Shown: positions 35,342 through 46,300 of the stretch, piece by piece
Layout: each line of letters opens with the position of its first letter
Numbering within the stretch: the stretch's first letter is position 1
Assembly: GCA_937995835.1 (NCBI GenBank)
Contig: CALKIV010000026.1
Coordinates: 62,001 to 126,000, forward strand
Direction of reading: 5' to 3'
From: an uncultured Dysgonomonas sp.
Lineage (GTDB): Bacteria; Bacteroidota; Bacteroidia; Bacteroidales; Dysgonomonadaceae
DNA: 64,000 bases
Notes under the pieces: generated by a model
What the model was told of the DNA's origin: nothing
The model's input: the letters and a program-made list of their open reading frames with translations, nothing else
Databases searched by the model: none
Made by a program: the position numbers and the translations under genes

Positions 35342-36382
35342 CTAACGAGAAACACGTCCAGAACCATCACCTTTCATCAGATTTTCGACTTCAGAGACAG
35401 TTACTAAGTTGAAATCTCCGTAAACAGTATGTTTTAGACATGAAGCTGCTGCAGCAAATTCCAATGCTTTTTGATCATCTGAAGGATAAGACAACAACCC
35501 ATAAATGAGCCCTCCCATAAAAGAGTCTCCTCCTCCCACTCGATCAACAATATGCGTAATATCATATCTTTTAGATTGATATAGTTTTCCTTCTGAATAC
35601 AACACACCACCCCATGTATTGTGGTTAGCATTGATAGAACCTCTCAGCGTAGTAATGATTTTCTTAGCTCGTGGAAACTTATTCTGCACTTGATGGCAAA
35701 CTGAGTCAAATGCCTTTTGGTCAACCTCTCCGGCTGTTTGTGTCACATCAAATCCCTCAGGCTTAATATTAAATACTTTTTCGAAGTCTTCTTCATTGCC
35801 TAAAATCACATCACACCCTTCCACCAATTTAGGCATCACTTCTTGTGCAGATTTGCCATATTTCCAGAGATTCTTTCTGAAATTCAAATCAGTAGAGACA
35901 GTAACACCCATTTCATTCGCCACTTTAATGGCTTCAAAACACGCATCGGCTGCCCCTTGAGAAATTGCAGGTGTAATACCTGTCCAGTGAAACCAACCTG
36001 CATCTTTAAATACTTCTTTCCAATTGATCATCCCGGGTCTAATTTCAGCAATTGAAGAATGAGCACGATCATAAACCACTTTAGAGGGACGAGCAACAGC
36101 TCCTGTTTCCAGAAAATAAATCCCTACTCTATCGCCACCACGTATAATTTGATTTGTTCCTACATTGTATTTTCTAAGTTCCGATATACACCAATTAGCA
36201 ATGTCATTTTCAGGTAGGCGAGTTACAAACTCTGTAAGAATTCCATAATTGGCTAATGAAACTGCAATATTGGCTTCGCCTCCACCAAATGTGGCATTTA
36301 AGCTAGTAGACTGAATAAATCGATTGTAACCGGGAGTTGCCAAGCGCAACATTATTTCTCCAAAACTAACTACTTTTTTCAT
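35342..36382 (-). CDS. kdgK: 2-keto-3-deoxygluconate (KDG) kinase, PfkB family
   Basis: The 346-residue protein is a PfkB/ribokinase-family kinase. It has the N-terminal SFGEIMLRLATPGYNR, the GGGEANIAVSLANYG sugar-binding motif, GWFHWTGITPAIS, DLNFRKNLWK, NEEDFEKVF, and the C-terminal anion hole DRVGGGDSFMGGLIYGLL with the catalytic Asp. These match KDG kinases, which make 2-keto-3-deoxy-6-phosphogluconate. It is the last gene of the alginate operon and uses KDG made by the reductase at 51786. The next enzyme, KDPG aldolase, is not in the window. Confidence 0.9.
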   Translation of the reverse strand: MKKVVSFGEIMLRLATPGYNRFIQSTSLNATFGGGEANIAVSLANYGILTEFVTRLPENDIANWCISELRKYNVGTNQIIRGGDRVGIYFLETGAVARPSKVVYDRAHSSIAEIRPGMINWKEVFKDAGWFHWTGITPAISQGAADACFEAIKVANEMGVTVSTDLNFRKNLWKYGKSAQEVMPKLVEGCDVILGNEEDFEKVFNIKPEGFDVTQTAGEVDQKAFDSVCHQVQNKFPRAKKIITTLRGSINANHNTWGGVLYSEGKLYQSKRYDITHIVDRVGGGDSFMGGLIYGLLSYPSDDQKALEFAAAASCLKHTVYGDFNLVTVSEVENLMKGDGSGRVSR

Positions 36383-36412
36383 TGATATTTTTAATTTTTT
36401 TATCTAAAATCG

Positions 36413-36448
36413 AGCAAGAAGACACCCTTACAGATATCTCCTTGCTCT
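36413..36448 (-). other. Hairpin in the leader between the IPT lipoprotein and kdgK
   Basis: On the minus strand GAGCAAGGAGA can pair with TCTTCTTGCTC (11 bp with one G-U) around a 14-base loop, within the 99-base gap before kdgK. A short T-rich stretch follows. It may lower kdgK expression relative to the surface proteins by partial termination, or protect an mRNA end. Confidence 0.4.
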
Positions 36449-36481
36449 ATTTCTATACTTACCTTGCAAAGTGTTGTTATT

Positions 36482-37915
36482 TTATTTTTGGAAATAACAA
36501 TTGAACTTCAATGCTGAAGATTTGTCTGTTGCCGGATCAGTTGTAATAAATCCCTCAACTTCGATGAATCCTACCTTCAGTACCTCTCCTGCCTTATCAA
36601 ACTGTTGTATTAGAATCACATCGCCTATTCCGTATTGATTATCAGCATTACCTTCACCATAATAACGACGAGTGTTAGCCCCCGCATTTTGCACTCCAGC
36701 ATCAGTCAAATCTTGCTGACTTATACTCTTCAGTGTTTTATTTTTCACTTGATCAATAAATAGAGCCTCACTCGCATTGTTTGCCGAAAGAGTTTTGAAT
36801 TTCACAATATTTGGAAGATCTTCTTTAGGTAGATTCACTCCGTCACATCTAAAGTTCTTGATCTGATTAGCATTTGTAGATGGATTGTTCAACTGAATAG
36901 AACTACTGCTATTGGTTATAAAGAAAAAGATATTATTTTTCTTTTCTTCAACTTGACACGGAGTGTAAACGGCTCCTGCCTCGGCATCGAAAAAGTTATC
37001 GGATGTATTCGGATCTTGCGCATAGATCACCATATTTTCCCAATATAAGATTTCAGGAACTACGACCTTAAACTTATTGGTAACAAGCAGTTCTTTAGTG
37101 CCATTGAAATATACAAGTTTGAGTTCTAAATTTTCTGTAGTAACAGTATACTTTTCAGGAATCGTTATTTGCAATTTTTCTCCATCAACAATTTCCATAA
37201 CCAACTCTTCGCCATCTAGAAGAGCTTTCTCTACAGCCAGTAATTCAGTTCCCTTTATCTCTAACACTTCTCCCGCTAGTGCCTCTGACTTGAATTCTGT
37301 TACTGTTGGTTTAGGTATATCTAAAGAGAAAGGCTTCCCTTCTGTCGAGATGGTTTTCTCTTGCCCTGCATCCAAATAAGTAAGGACAATGTCAACACGC
37401 TCTTCTAAGAAAGAAGGAACTGTGACAAGCACCTCATTATCGCTGCTAAAATCAATCATTGCAGCTGTTTCTCCAAATAGTACTTTAGTCACAGCCTTTA
37501 AGTTGGTTCCCTCTATCATGATCTGATCTCCAATTTTTGCTTTCGCAGGTAGATTGGCAACATTCATACTAGGGACTTTAGTTTTCACAGTGAACGCATT
37601 TTCTGTAGTAAACTTTCCGTGTTTTGTTTCTATAGAAATAGCACCTGTGGCATTCTCGCCGTTGATCTCTATTACTAATTCTTTTTGACTAACATTATAT
37701 TTTAAGGTTGCTTTCTTATCTCCTATCAATATGGCTTGTGCATCACTCAAGTTTTCACCATAGATAGTGATCTGATCGCCAACCATCCCCTCTTTTGGGT
37801 TAAAATCTGTGATTGTAGGAGGTAATGATTCTTTTTCATCAAACTTTAAATCTTCGCTACATGCAAACATCAGTATCGTAGCTATAAGTGTAAATATTAT
37901 GTTTATCTTTTTCAT
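36482..37915 (-). CDS. IPT/TIG-domain lipoprotein, probable alginate-binding surface protein
   Basis: The 477-residue protein starts with a lipoprotein signal (ILMFACSEDLKFDEKE) with an acidic stretch typical of surface lipoproteins. Three IPT/TIG-like Ig domains follow: about 33-110 (PTITDFNPKEGMVGDQITIYG), about 115-200 (AKIGDQIMIEGTNLKAVTKV) and about 205-290 (FKSEALAGEVLEIKGTELLAV). A C-terminal domain (about 295-477, ILYWENMVIYAQDPNTSDNF onward) is probably the glycan-binding part. Position after SusC, SusD and two PL6 lyases is that of a surface glycan-binding protein. It has no recognisable catalytic motif. Alginate binding is inferred from the locus. Confidence 0.8.
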   Translation of the reverse strand: MKKINIIFTLIATILMFACSEDLKFDEKESLPPTITDFNPKEGMVGDQITIYGENLSDAQAILIGDKKATLKYNVSQKELVIEINGENATGAISIETKHGKFTTENAFTVKTKVPSMNVANLPAKAKIGDQIMIEGTNLKAVTKVLFGETAAMIDFSSDNEVLVTVPSFLEERVDIVLTYLDAGQEKTISTEGKPFSLDIPKPTVTEFKSEALAGEVLEIKGTELLAVEKALLDGEELVMEIVDGEKLQITIPEKYTVTTENLELKLVYFNGTKELLVTNKFKVVVPEILYWENMVIYAQDPNTSDNFFDAEAGAVYTPCQVEEKKNNIFFFITNSSSSIQLNNPSTNANQIKNFRCDGVNLPKEDLPNIVKFKTLSANNASEALFIDQVKNKTLKSISQQDLTDAGVQNAGANTRRYYGEGNADNQYGIGDVILIQQFDKAGEVLKVGFIEVEGFITTDPATDKSSALKFNCYFQK

Positions 37916-37935
37916 GATATTGTATTATTTATAGA

Positions 37936-39423
37936 TTATTTATACCACTGAGGCCCACTATTCTCTCTGGTGGCTTTTGTTTTCATTTTAATGTTTTGAT
38001 TTTCCTCCAATGCTCCTATCGGCGTTTTTTCACTTCTGGATTTACCTTCAATATCAGACGAAATCTCGTTGATTTTATCTGTCAATAAACTAGACATCAT
38101 CCACGTCTGACCATAAGCGTCTACATACTTAGTCAACTCGGAGCTCACAAACCCCTCTCCACTATAAAAGCCATCTTTTGTTTTCATTACATTAGATTTG
38201 AACTGAATGCCTGAAATATCTCCATAGATCTGCATCATATCTGCTTTATTGTCCGAATACACTACATTATAGGCAAGTTGAACATTCTCTGGTGCTAAGT
38301 CTTGCCCTTTATCTGTACCATAAGACAACACCCAAGTAAGATCACAATCGACCCAAGTATTGAACATAATCTCTACATCTTTCACTTGATGGTAACCATT
38401 GAGGGGCGTATCTGCTATCCCTTTCATTATATTCAAAGGAGCACGATAGCCATTTCCTCGCAATTGGTAGAAATAATTATTCATTATTCGATGCCCCTCA
38501 TTGATTACCCTCACTCCTCCTATATTTGGTTTTCTATTTCCTAAAAAATAGTTTCCGGCAACTAAGTTCCTATTGCCATGACGTAGAACTACACTACCCT
38601 GACACTCAAAGAAGGTGTTATCAATAATTTTATTCTCGCACGATTTGACCGAAATCACCTCAGTTTCCCCATCTGCATATTCGAAGTAGTTAGACTGAAT
38701 CGTTGTTCCTGAAAGCTCCATCGAATAAGTACTCGTTCCAATTCGAATCGTTTCCAAACCGTTGGTGCTCTTCTCTGGTTTTGGTCTACCTGCAAAATAA
38801 TTTCTAGAAATGTGATGATAGTTTTCCTTGTTATCATCATCTAACCAGACAATAAGAATGACTCCCAAATTGGTCTTCTTACCCAAGTAACAAGATTCTA
38901 CTGTGTTATTCTTTCCATAAAGATTGATCCAAGCATCTTTTTCTTCAAAAAGTGACCGATTGAAACTATCTTCTATCACACAATTTCTAAGCACACAATG
39001 GTTGGCAGATGTTTTACTATCTTTCCGAAACTCTATCATTTTTTCTCTGGAAGAGTAACCATCTTTGAACAATAGTCCATCAACGATCAAATAGTTGCCA
39101 TAAATACTTAAACTTGTCTTACCCTCTATTGATGTCTTACCATATTCTTCTACTGTCAGCACAATCGGCTTTGTCTCCGTACCCTCTCCATAGAATTTAA
39201 AAGAGCAGTCGCGCCACACTCCCTTGGCCAAAGTGATGGTATCACCAGCTTTTAGCAAAGGCACTTGTGCATCAAAAGCTTTTTTGTCTTTCACTAGATA
39301 GTTTTCTCCACCTGTTCTCAGATCGGACTTTTCTCCTAGTCCCTCTACATCATTCGATCCATGACAATTGAGACTTGTTAACGTAATAGCAAGAGATAAC
39401 AAAAATTTCCACATAAGATTCAT
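37936..39423 (-). CDS. PL6-family alginate lyase, single-domain
   Basis: The 495-residue protein is one parallel beta-helix with a signal sequence. An ATG at 39414 is an alternative start. It shows the PL6 core: AGDTITLAKGVWRDCSFKFYGEG (59-81), ETIRIGTSTYS, EVISVKSCENKIIDNTFFEC with the catalytic base Lys260, and VVLRHGNRNLVAGNYF with the catalytic acid Arg281. The Lys to Arg spacing of 21 is that of the alginate lyase AlyGC. PL6 enzymes cleave alginate, often poly-guluronate, by beta-elimination. It lacks the second beta-helix of its neighbour. The gap between the two PL6 genes is only 3 bases. Confidence 0.9.
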   Translation of the reverse strand: MNLMWKFLLSLAITLTSLNCHGSNDVEGLGEKSDLRTGGENYLVKDKKAFDAQVPLLKAGDTITLAKGVWRDCSFKFYGEGTETKPIVLTVEEYGKTSIEGKTSLSIYGNYLIVDGLLFKDGYSSREKMIEFRKDSKTSANHCVLRNCVIEDSFNRSLFEEKDAWINLYGKNNTVESCYLGKKTNLGVILIVWLDDDNKENYHHISRNYFAGRPKPEKSTNGLETIRIGTSTYSMELSGTTIQSNYFEYADGETEVISVKSCENKIIDNTFFECQGSVVLRHGNRNLVAGNYFLGNRKPNIGGVRVINEGHRIMNNYFYQLRGNGYRAPLNIMKGIADTPLNGYHQVKDVEIMFNTWVDCDLTWVLSYGTDKGQDLAPENVQLAYNVVYSDNKADMMQIYGDISGIQFKSNVMKTKDGFYSGEGFVSSELTKYVDAYGQTWMMSSLLTDKINEISSDIEGKSRSEKTPIGALEENQNIKMKTKATRENSGPQWYK

Positions 39424-39426
39424 TGA

Positions 39427-41808
39427 TTATCGTAAGCCAATATTGCCTCCATCTGTTGCTTTGCCTATGAGAGGAGAAGTGGTTTCTAATTCATAAAAAG
39501 AATTTGCTTTAAACTTAGGATCTTGAGTTATCATATTCTCACTCTTTGCGGTCAGTTTATTTTGATGATTCACTCCTGATTTATAGATCACTGAATTGTT
39601 CAACTTGTTGTGTCTGCCCACTAAATGCAAAGGATATTTTACATTTGGAGAATTATAAAACACTGTATTTTTGATATCAATATTTATTAAACCTGTATGT
39701 TTTATAATGGTTCTGTTGCCCTCATTGTGAATATTGTCGAATATACAATGGTTGATCTGCAAAGTGCCACCAAGCGTAGACTCATCATTTCCTAGGCGTT
39801 GAAAATCTAATGCCCATTGCGTAATATTCTTAAAAACAGTGTTATCAATAATTATAAACTCTGCATTATATCTCCCTTTCTGCTCCTTCACCTCTGCATT
39901 CAGAGCTATACCTCTGTAAGAATCTCTAAAAACTGAGTTTGTGATTTTTAGAGTATCAGCAAAAGTTCCTTCATAGGCTTTGATAATTGCTCCCCCTCCA
40001 TGGTTTTGAAAATTGGCAAACTCGCAATCGTTGATAAACAAGTTGTATGAAGACTGGCTATCACCTTTTGACTTACTTGAAATTGCATATTTGATCGGTT
40101 CTTCTTTATTCGATGCATCAAAAGAAACTCCATCTAAAACAAGACTCAAATTGCTCTCTACTTCCAAAAATGATCTGAAAGTCTTTTCATCACCAGCTTT
40201 TATCAAAGGTCTTGTTTCAGCATTTGCTGATGCTTTGATCGTCAAAGAGTGAGGAATATTGATCAAGCGACTGGATAAATAGACCCCACTTTCGAGTTCA
40301 ATAACATCACCGGAATTAGATTTTTTTATAGCTGACTGCAAAGTGTTTTCCCCTGCAACAATGCTTATTGTTTTCCCTCCACTGGGTGCAGGTTTATTTA
40401 TACTTTGAGGCATATAACTCCACAAAGGTCCAGAATTAGATTTATCTGCTATCAGATTAAAATTATCTGAGCAAGACAACATACCAATATTTTTGTTCTT
40501 GGATAAATAGTCTGGCGTATTCATCGCTTTAATGTCGCTACAAACAAAAGGGATTTCAGTGTTGTGCTTCACAGACACTTCTCCATTTACATACCCGTTT
40601 CCTTTCATCACTCCATCTTTATTTATTAATAAATTATTTTGAAGTGTGATTCCATCTTGCTTATCGAAAAACTTTACAAGCTCTACATCCTTTGTATTAT
40701 AAATGATATTATTTGCTATTAGCGTAGACTCAGGTCGTGCTGTTCGTTCCTCATCGCTCCCCACACAAAGTTGCCAAGGAAGAACACAATCAACCCAAGT
40801 GTTGAACATAATCTCCACGTCTTTCACCTGATGATATCTATTGATCACCGAATTTGGCACACCATTCATCACCACTAACGCTCCTCTAAAATCCATACCA
40901 GTGAGCCCATAAAAGTAATTGTTGTGCACTTTGTGCCCTTCGTTTATTATCCTTACCCCCCCCGTGCTAGGCTTATTGTTTCCTAAGAAGAAGTTTCCAG
41001 CCACTTCATTTCGGTCACCATGTCTCAGCACAAGACTTCCCTCACACTCAAAGAAAGTGTTATTTAGAATTTTATTTTCACACGACTTGATAGAAACAAT
41101 TTCTACCTCTCCATTGCAACGATCAAAAAAGTTAGCCTCGATGATGGTATTAGAGTTATCTTTCGACACATGACTTGTTCCCACACGTATCGTTTCACCA
41201 CCATTGGATCCCAAACGAGGGTGAGGACCAAAATGGTTATTCTTGATCAGGTGAAAATTTTCTTTGTGCCCTTCTCCATTAGGCCATACAATAAGAGTTA
41301 CCCCTAAATTTGTTTTTCCTCCAAAATAACAGTTAGACACTTCATTTTTATGTCCCCAAAGATTTACCCATGAGTCTTCTGTATTGCGATCCGGCTGATT
41401 GAAATGATCAACAACCACATTCTTCAACACTGAATAGTTAGCCGTTTTAGATGTCCCTTTTCTGAATTCAATTACTTTCTGAGTGGGTGAATATCCATTT
41501 ATGAAGACTAAGCCATCTACGACCAAATAGTTACCAAACAGTTGTAAACTAGACTGTCCCTCAAGGGTTGTTTCACCATATTCCTCAACAGTCAGAACGA
41601 TAGGCTTGTCTTTTGTTCCCTCTCCATAAAACACAATATTTTGATCTTTCCATATACCCTTAGCCAAGGTAAGGGTGTCTCCCGGCTGTAATTTTTTTAC
41701 AGCCGAAAGATATTCATCCATATTGACAACCTTATAGTTCATAGCCACGGCAAATTGGACTATCAGAAGCAATGTAGCTGCTAAGAATATTTTGTATAAA
41801 ATTTTCAT
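39427..41808 (-). CDS. PL6-family alginate lyase, two beta-helix domains
   Basis: The 793-residue protein has a signal peptide (to QFAVA). An N-terminal PL6 beta-helix (about 24-470) carries the catalytic pair Lys241 (IVSIKSCENK) and Arg262 (LVLRHGDRN), with a conserved VEIVSIKS calcium-site region. A second beta-helix follows (about 480-793; SIVAGENTLQSAIKKSNSGDVIELESG onward). This is the architecture of the exolytic enzyme AlyGC, where the C-terminal helix helps shape the active site. It may therefore be the exo-acting member of the pair, with the shorter one endo-acting; that division is inference. It follows SusD by 23 bases. Confidence 0.9.
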   Translation of the reverse strand: MKILYKIFLAATLLLIVQFAVAMNYKVVNMDEYLSAVKKLQPGDTLTLAKGIWKDQNIVFYGEGTKDKPIVLTVEEYGETTLEGQSSLQLFGNYLVVDGLVFINGYSPTQKVIEFRKGTSKTANYSVLKNVVVDHFNQPDRNTEDSWVNLWGHKNEVSNCYFGGKTNLGVTLIVWPNGEGHKENFHLIKNNHFGPHPRLGSNGGETIRVGTSHVSKDNSNTIIEANFFDRCNGEVEIVSIKSCENKILNNTFFECEGSLVLRHGDRNEVAGNFFLGNNKPSTGGVRIINEGHKVHNNYFYGLTGMDFRGALVVMNGVPNSVINRYHQVKDVEIMFNTWVDCVLPWQLCVGSDEERTARPESTLIANNIIYNTKDVELVKFFDKQDGITLQNNLLINKDGVMKGNGYVNGEVSVKHNTEIPFVCSDIKAMNTPDYLSKNKNIGMLSCSDNFNLIADKSNSGPLWSYMPQSINKPAPSGGKTISIVAGENTLQSAIKKSNSGDVIELESGVYLSSRLINIPHSLTIKASANAETRPLIKAGDEKTFRSFLEVESNLSLVLDGVSFDASNKEEPIKYAISSKSKGDSQSSYNLFINDCEFANFQNHGGGAIIKAYEGTFADTLKITNSVFRDSYRGIALNAEVKEQKGRYNAEFIIIDNTVFKNITQWALDFQRLGNDESTLGGTLQINHCIFDNIHNEGNRTIIKHTGLINIDIKNTVFYNSPNVKYPLHLVGRHNKLNNSVIYKSGVNHQNKLTAKSENMITQDPKFKANSFYELETTSPLIGKATDGGNIGLR

Positions 41809-41831
41809 TTCATTCTAATTTAATTGATTAC

Positions 41832-43340
41832 TTAATAGCCCACATTTTGTGTAGCATTAGGCATCACATTCATCACACTGAAAGGGATAGGAAGCAATAG
41901 CTGCCAATCTTCTAGCGTCGTACTGACCATATGTGTTGGCAAATCTGGATTTTTATAACAGCTTCCTAGAACCCCTGTATTAATATTAGGAATTTGCTCA
42001 GTTTCAAAATGAGTTTTCATTACATCTTGCAATCGATCAGTTCTCAACAAATCGAAGAAACGATGATTTTCTAATGCAAACTCTAGGCGTCTTTCTTTTT
42101 CGATAGCAAACCTTGCATCCAATTTGTTTTTGAGATCGGCAGTTGTCAACTCATCAAGCTCAGCTCTCACCCTCACTCTGTTCAGATAAGGCAGTGCATT
42201 AGCAACACCACTCAACTCGTTTTCCACTTCTGCCATCATCAACAACACATCAGCATAACGAAGGATAGGCCAATCGTTCTCTGCATCGTATCTGATTTCT
42301 ATTTCTGATAAGAACTTTTTCACGTAAGCTGTATAAACAGTTACTCCTTGAATATTTTTCCAATTCTCAGCAAGAGTAACGTCTCTGCGTGTATCTGTAG
42401 GGTTAGATGCAAAAGCTAAAATCAGGTCATTGGTTGGGCAATTGTTTCCATCTCCACTACCATTAATTACTGCATCAGCACTATTTGCCGGTGCAAAAGA
42501 TGTGGCGAATGGCGAACCTGTTCCAAGGCCTCCTTTTTTGTACCGTACTGTAAAGATAATCTCTTTATTCAGTTCATTTTGAGTGCTAAATACATTCTCA
42601 TATCCGGCAACCAGATCATGTGTTTTATCTACATTTATTATCTCATTGAGCAAAATCTTTGCTTCGTCATATTTCTTTTGAGTTAAATAAACTTTTGCCA
42701 AAAGCGCTTTAGCCGCAACACGATCTGCACGTCCAACATAGTTTCCTTTATGTTGTAGAGGAAGAAGTTTGACAGCCTCTTTCAAGTCATTCTCGATAAA
42801 CTTGTACGTCTCTTCAATAGAAGATCTATCCATGTATTTAGTTTCATGATCGTTTAACAGTTTATCAACAATAAACATAGGTCCATAAAGACGAACTAAA
42901 TTGAAATAATGAAGCGACCTGATAAAATAGACTTCTCCCGTATATTGATTTTTTAGCCCCTCATCTGTCATCGTTCCGATACGTGCCAAAACTGTATTAC
43001 AATTCTTAATATTGGCAAAGGCCGCATCCCAATACTCTTGATTGATAGGGTGAGAAGTTTCCACAATGTATCTATCCATTGCATAGATATTCTTACTTGT
43101 GGTGGCAGTTGAATTACGAGCGTAGTGTCTAGAATTATCTGATCTTAATTCAGTCAGATACCACTCACTTGTCATGGTCTGATACAAACCACTATAGCAA
43201 AAGAGAGTTGCCAGATTTACTTCTTTATCATTTTTATAGAATCCATTTTCATCAATAGAATCTATTGCATTTCGATCTAGAGAACAGTTGGAGAATAGAA
43301 TAACAGCTGTAAACAGTAGATATATTAATTTATTTTTCAT
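41832..43340 (-). CDS. SusD/RagB-family lipoprotein of the alginate PUL
   Basis: The 502-residue protein has a lipoprotein signal (VILFSNCSLDRNAID). Family segments include TGEVYFIRSLHYFNLVRLYGPMFIV, AAKALLAKVYLTQKKYDEAKILL, PILRYADVLLMMAEVEN and KERRLEFALENHRFFDLLRTD. It follows SusC by 10 bases. The presence of PL6 and PL17 lyases points to alginate as the ligand. Confidence 0.95.
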   Translation of the reverse strand: MKNKLIYLLFTAVILFSNCSLDRNAIDSIDENGFYKNDKEVNLATLFCYSGLYQTMTSEWYLTELRSDNSRHYARNSTATTSKNIYAMDRYIVETSHPINQEYWDAAFANIKNCNTVLARIGTMTDEGLKNQYTGEVYFIRSLHYFNLVRLYGPMFIVDKLLNDHETKYMDRSSIEETYKFIENDLKEAVKLLPLQHKGNYVGRADRVAAKALLAKVYLTQKKYDEAKILLNEIINVDKTHDLVAGYENVFSTQNELNKEIIFTVRYKKGGLGTGSPFATSFAPANSADAVINGSGDGNNCPTNDLILAFASNPTDTRRDVTLAENWKNIQGVTVYTAYVKKFLSEIEIRYDAENDWPILRYADVLLMMAEVENELSGVANALPYLNRVRVRAELDELTTADLKNKLDARFAIEKERRLEFALENHRFFDLLRTDRLQDVMKTHFETEQIPNINTGVLGSCYKNPDLPTHMVSTTLEDWQLLLPIPFSVMNVMPNATQNVGY

Positions 43341-43350
43341 GATTCTTTAT

Positions 43351-46300
43351 TTAGAAATTAACGTCAATACCAAAACTAAAAGTTCTCTCGATAGGGAATG
43401 CACCTCTCTGATATCCATCAATCAGTGGATGGTTATAAACTCCTGAGTTATGTCTGGCTTCCGGATTTATTCCTCTATAGTTGCCAGTGATCCAATATCC
43501 TAAATTTTGGGCATTAGCATACACTCTCACCTTAGAGAAGATGGTCTTTTTTAATAGCTTTTTAGGAAGTTGATATCCCAAAGTGATATCTCGCAATGCT
43601 ATGTATGATGCATCTTCCACAGCCTTATCTGTCAACATTATGTTTCTACCATTATTATAGTATGGAGTTTTTCCATCACCGATATGCTCAGGGCTAATCC
43701 ATCTGTTAGACACATATTTTGTGTGCCACCTCTTAGTTTCGTTATAAAACCAATCGCCATTGATCACATCTACACCCTGAACTCCTTGGAAAAGAAATGA
43801 CAAATCGAATCCTTTATATTTTAATGAGTTCGTAACTCCCCATGTGAAATCTGGAAGAGGATCACCGATAACAACTCTGTCTTGGTCGTTGATCACTTCA
43901 TCGCCATTGGCATCCACAGGCCTCATACCCCCAGGAGCATCCTCCTTGCTATGTGGGTTATTGTCTATCTCTTCTTGACTTGTCCACACGCCATTGGTTT
44001 TGAAACCATAGAATTGGATTGACTTACCTCCCACCTGAGACAAGTATGTTTCGTTTCTCTCTCCTTGATTGATGATGTATGGCTCTCCACCTAGATCTAA
44101 TATCTTATTTCTGTTTAATGAGAAATTAACTGAAGTGGTCCACGTAAAATCTTTACTGCGAATATTATGTGTACTTACTTCTATCTCCAATCCCTTATTT
44201 CTGATCTTTCCTTGATTCGTCCATTTTTGTTGATAACCAGAGATGGAAGATATATTTCGCTGATACAGCAAACTCTTAGTGGTAGCATAATAATAGTCGA
44301 TATTTAACCCTAATCGACTGTGGAAGAAAGAGAAATCTGCTCCAATATTATATTCATTCGTTTGCTCCCATTGTAATCTATCATTCCCTAAGGTTTTACT
44401 GGTATTTCCAATTCCTGTTTCGATATTTCCATTTCCAGCTCCTGTTGGATACGGAGCAGGACTTAATAGATTGGTGTTGTTATAGTTTCCAATCTCTTTA
44501 TTCCCTGTTATACCATACGACAGTCTGAATTTAGCTTGATTCATCCATTTCACATTGTCTTTCATAAATTTCTCTTCAGTCAATCTCCACCCGAGAGACA
44601 CCGATGGGAACCAAGCCCACTTGTTGTTTTTTCCAAACTTAGAGCTACCATCTGTTCGCACACTTGCTGATAACAAATACTTTTGATCATACGAATAGCT
44701 TAATCTGGAAAATACAGAAACTAAAGTTTCATCAGACTTCCAAGTTCCAGTAGCAATATTGTTAGAGGCTCCATAATGTAATATTTCTCCTGCAGCATTT
44801 AGTGTTCTGATGTAATCAGTAGGAAATCCTACGGCTTCTATGCCTGCTCTACTTTCTTTTATCAACTCGTTAGAAAAACCTAGCAAACCAGTGAAGTCAT
44901 GCTTCGTGTTCCATGTTTTGGCATAATTCAACGTATTTTCATTCAAGAGGTCTAGCGTCAAAGCATTGCCATATTGTCCCCAGTTAGTTTCGCCCTCTTT
45001 TCTTGCATTGAGATTTCTGTATCTGTTTGTTTCTCTATATCCATAATTCACCCCATTACTCGTTCTAAAAGTCAAACCATCTATAATTTGAACATCTACG
45101 TAAGTATTTGCTTGAAGTCTATAATCCTTTTGTTTTTGTCGGTCATTTTCCAAAATCGCCATCGGATTGTGATTTTGCGTATTGTATGGACTCACTTTCA
45201 GCGTTGTCATTTCACCTGTAATAGGATGTATACCGGTATACTCTCTACCGTTAAAGTGAGCACCATGAGCATACTCTCCCACTTGTCTTCCGGTGAGGGC
45301 TGCAGTCTCCTCAGTATGTCTTACCGGCATCCAAGATGGGGTACGATAAAAATCTATAAAATTGGTAGTAGGACGTTCTCTCTTTCCATACGAAGGTGCT
45401 AGATTGATCCCAATCTTCACCCTCTTTGACAGATTTGCGTCAACTTTTGCTCTCAGATTCATTCGTTCATAGTTATTATTCACCATGATACCCTCATCAC
45501 TAACATAGCCACCGGACACATAATACTTAACCTCTTTGCTTCCTCCCGAAACCGACAGCTGTGTATTGTACAGATTGGCTGTTCTAGTACCTACTTCTTG
45601 CCAATCAGTATTGTTAGTCATAGTAGAAAAAGCAAATTCTGCATCTGGTAACTTTGACCCTTTTAGTAAGGTCTCTCCAACAACCATATCTACATAATCA
45701 GCAGAACTCATGATTGGATGCAGTTTATATGGATTTTTGATGGCCAGAGATGTCTTCAACGAATACTTAGGTTTATTAACTTCACCATTCTTGGTCGTAA
45801 TGATGATCACCCCATTAGCAGCCCTAGAACCATAAATAGCTGCTGAGGCAGCATCCTTCAGTACTTCGATACTTTCCACATCACCCATATTTAGAGCGTC
45901 AAGACCTTCGGCTGAAGGGAAACCATCTATAATAATCAATGGGGATGAAGAAGCACTAATAGAAGCAGTCCCTCTAACACGGATAGAAGGCTCTACACCT
46001 ACTTCTCCTGATAGATTTTGAATCTGAACTCCGGCTATCTTACCCTTAAGAGCTTCCCCAACGTTGGACGAAGGAATATCTCCTAAACCATCAAGCTCAA
46101 CCTTAGTAATAGAACCTGTTAAATGAGACTTTTTCTGAATTCCGTACCCGATAACCACTACATCCTCAAGCATCTGAGAATCTTCCAGCAAGGATACACT
46201 TATAGCTTTTCGGTCGTTAATTTTTTCTGTTACAGTCAAATACCCAACATAAGAGTAGGTTAATTCTTTATCTTTCGGATCAATTCCTATCGTGTATTTA

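Noticed and set aside
44974..45402. A 142-residue open frame on the plus strand inside the alginate SusC
   Set aside because: Antisense to a clear SusC barrel, with no domain; typical of shadow frames in AT-rich SusC genes.
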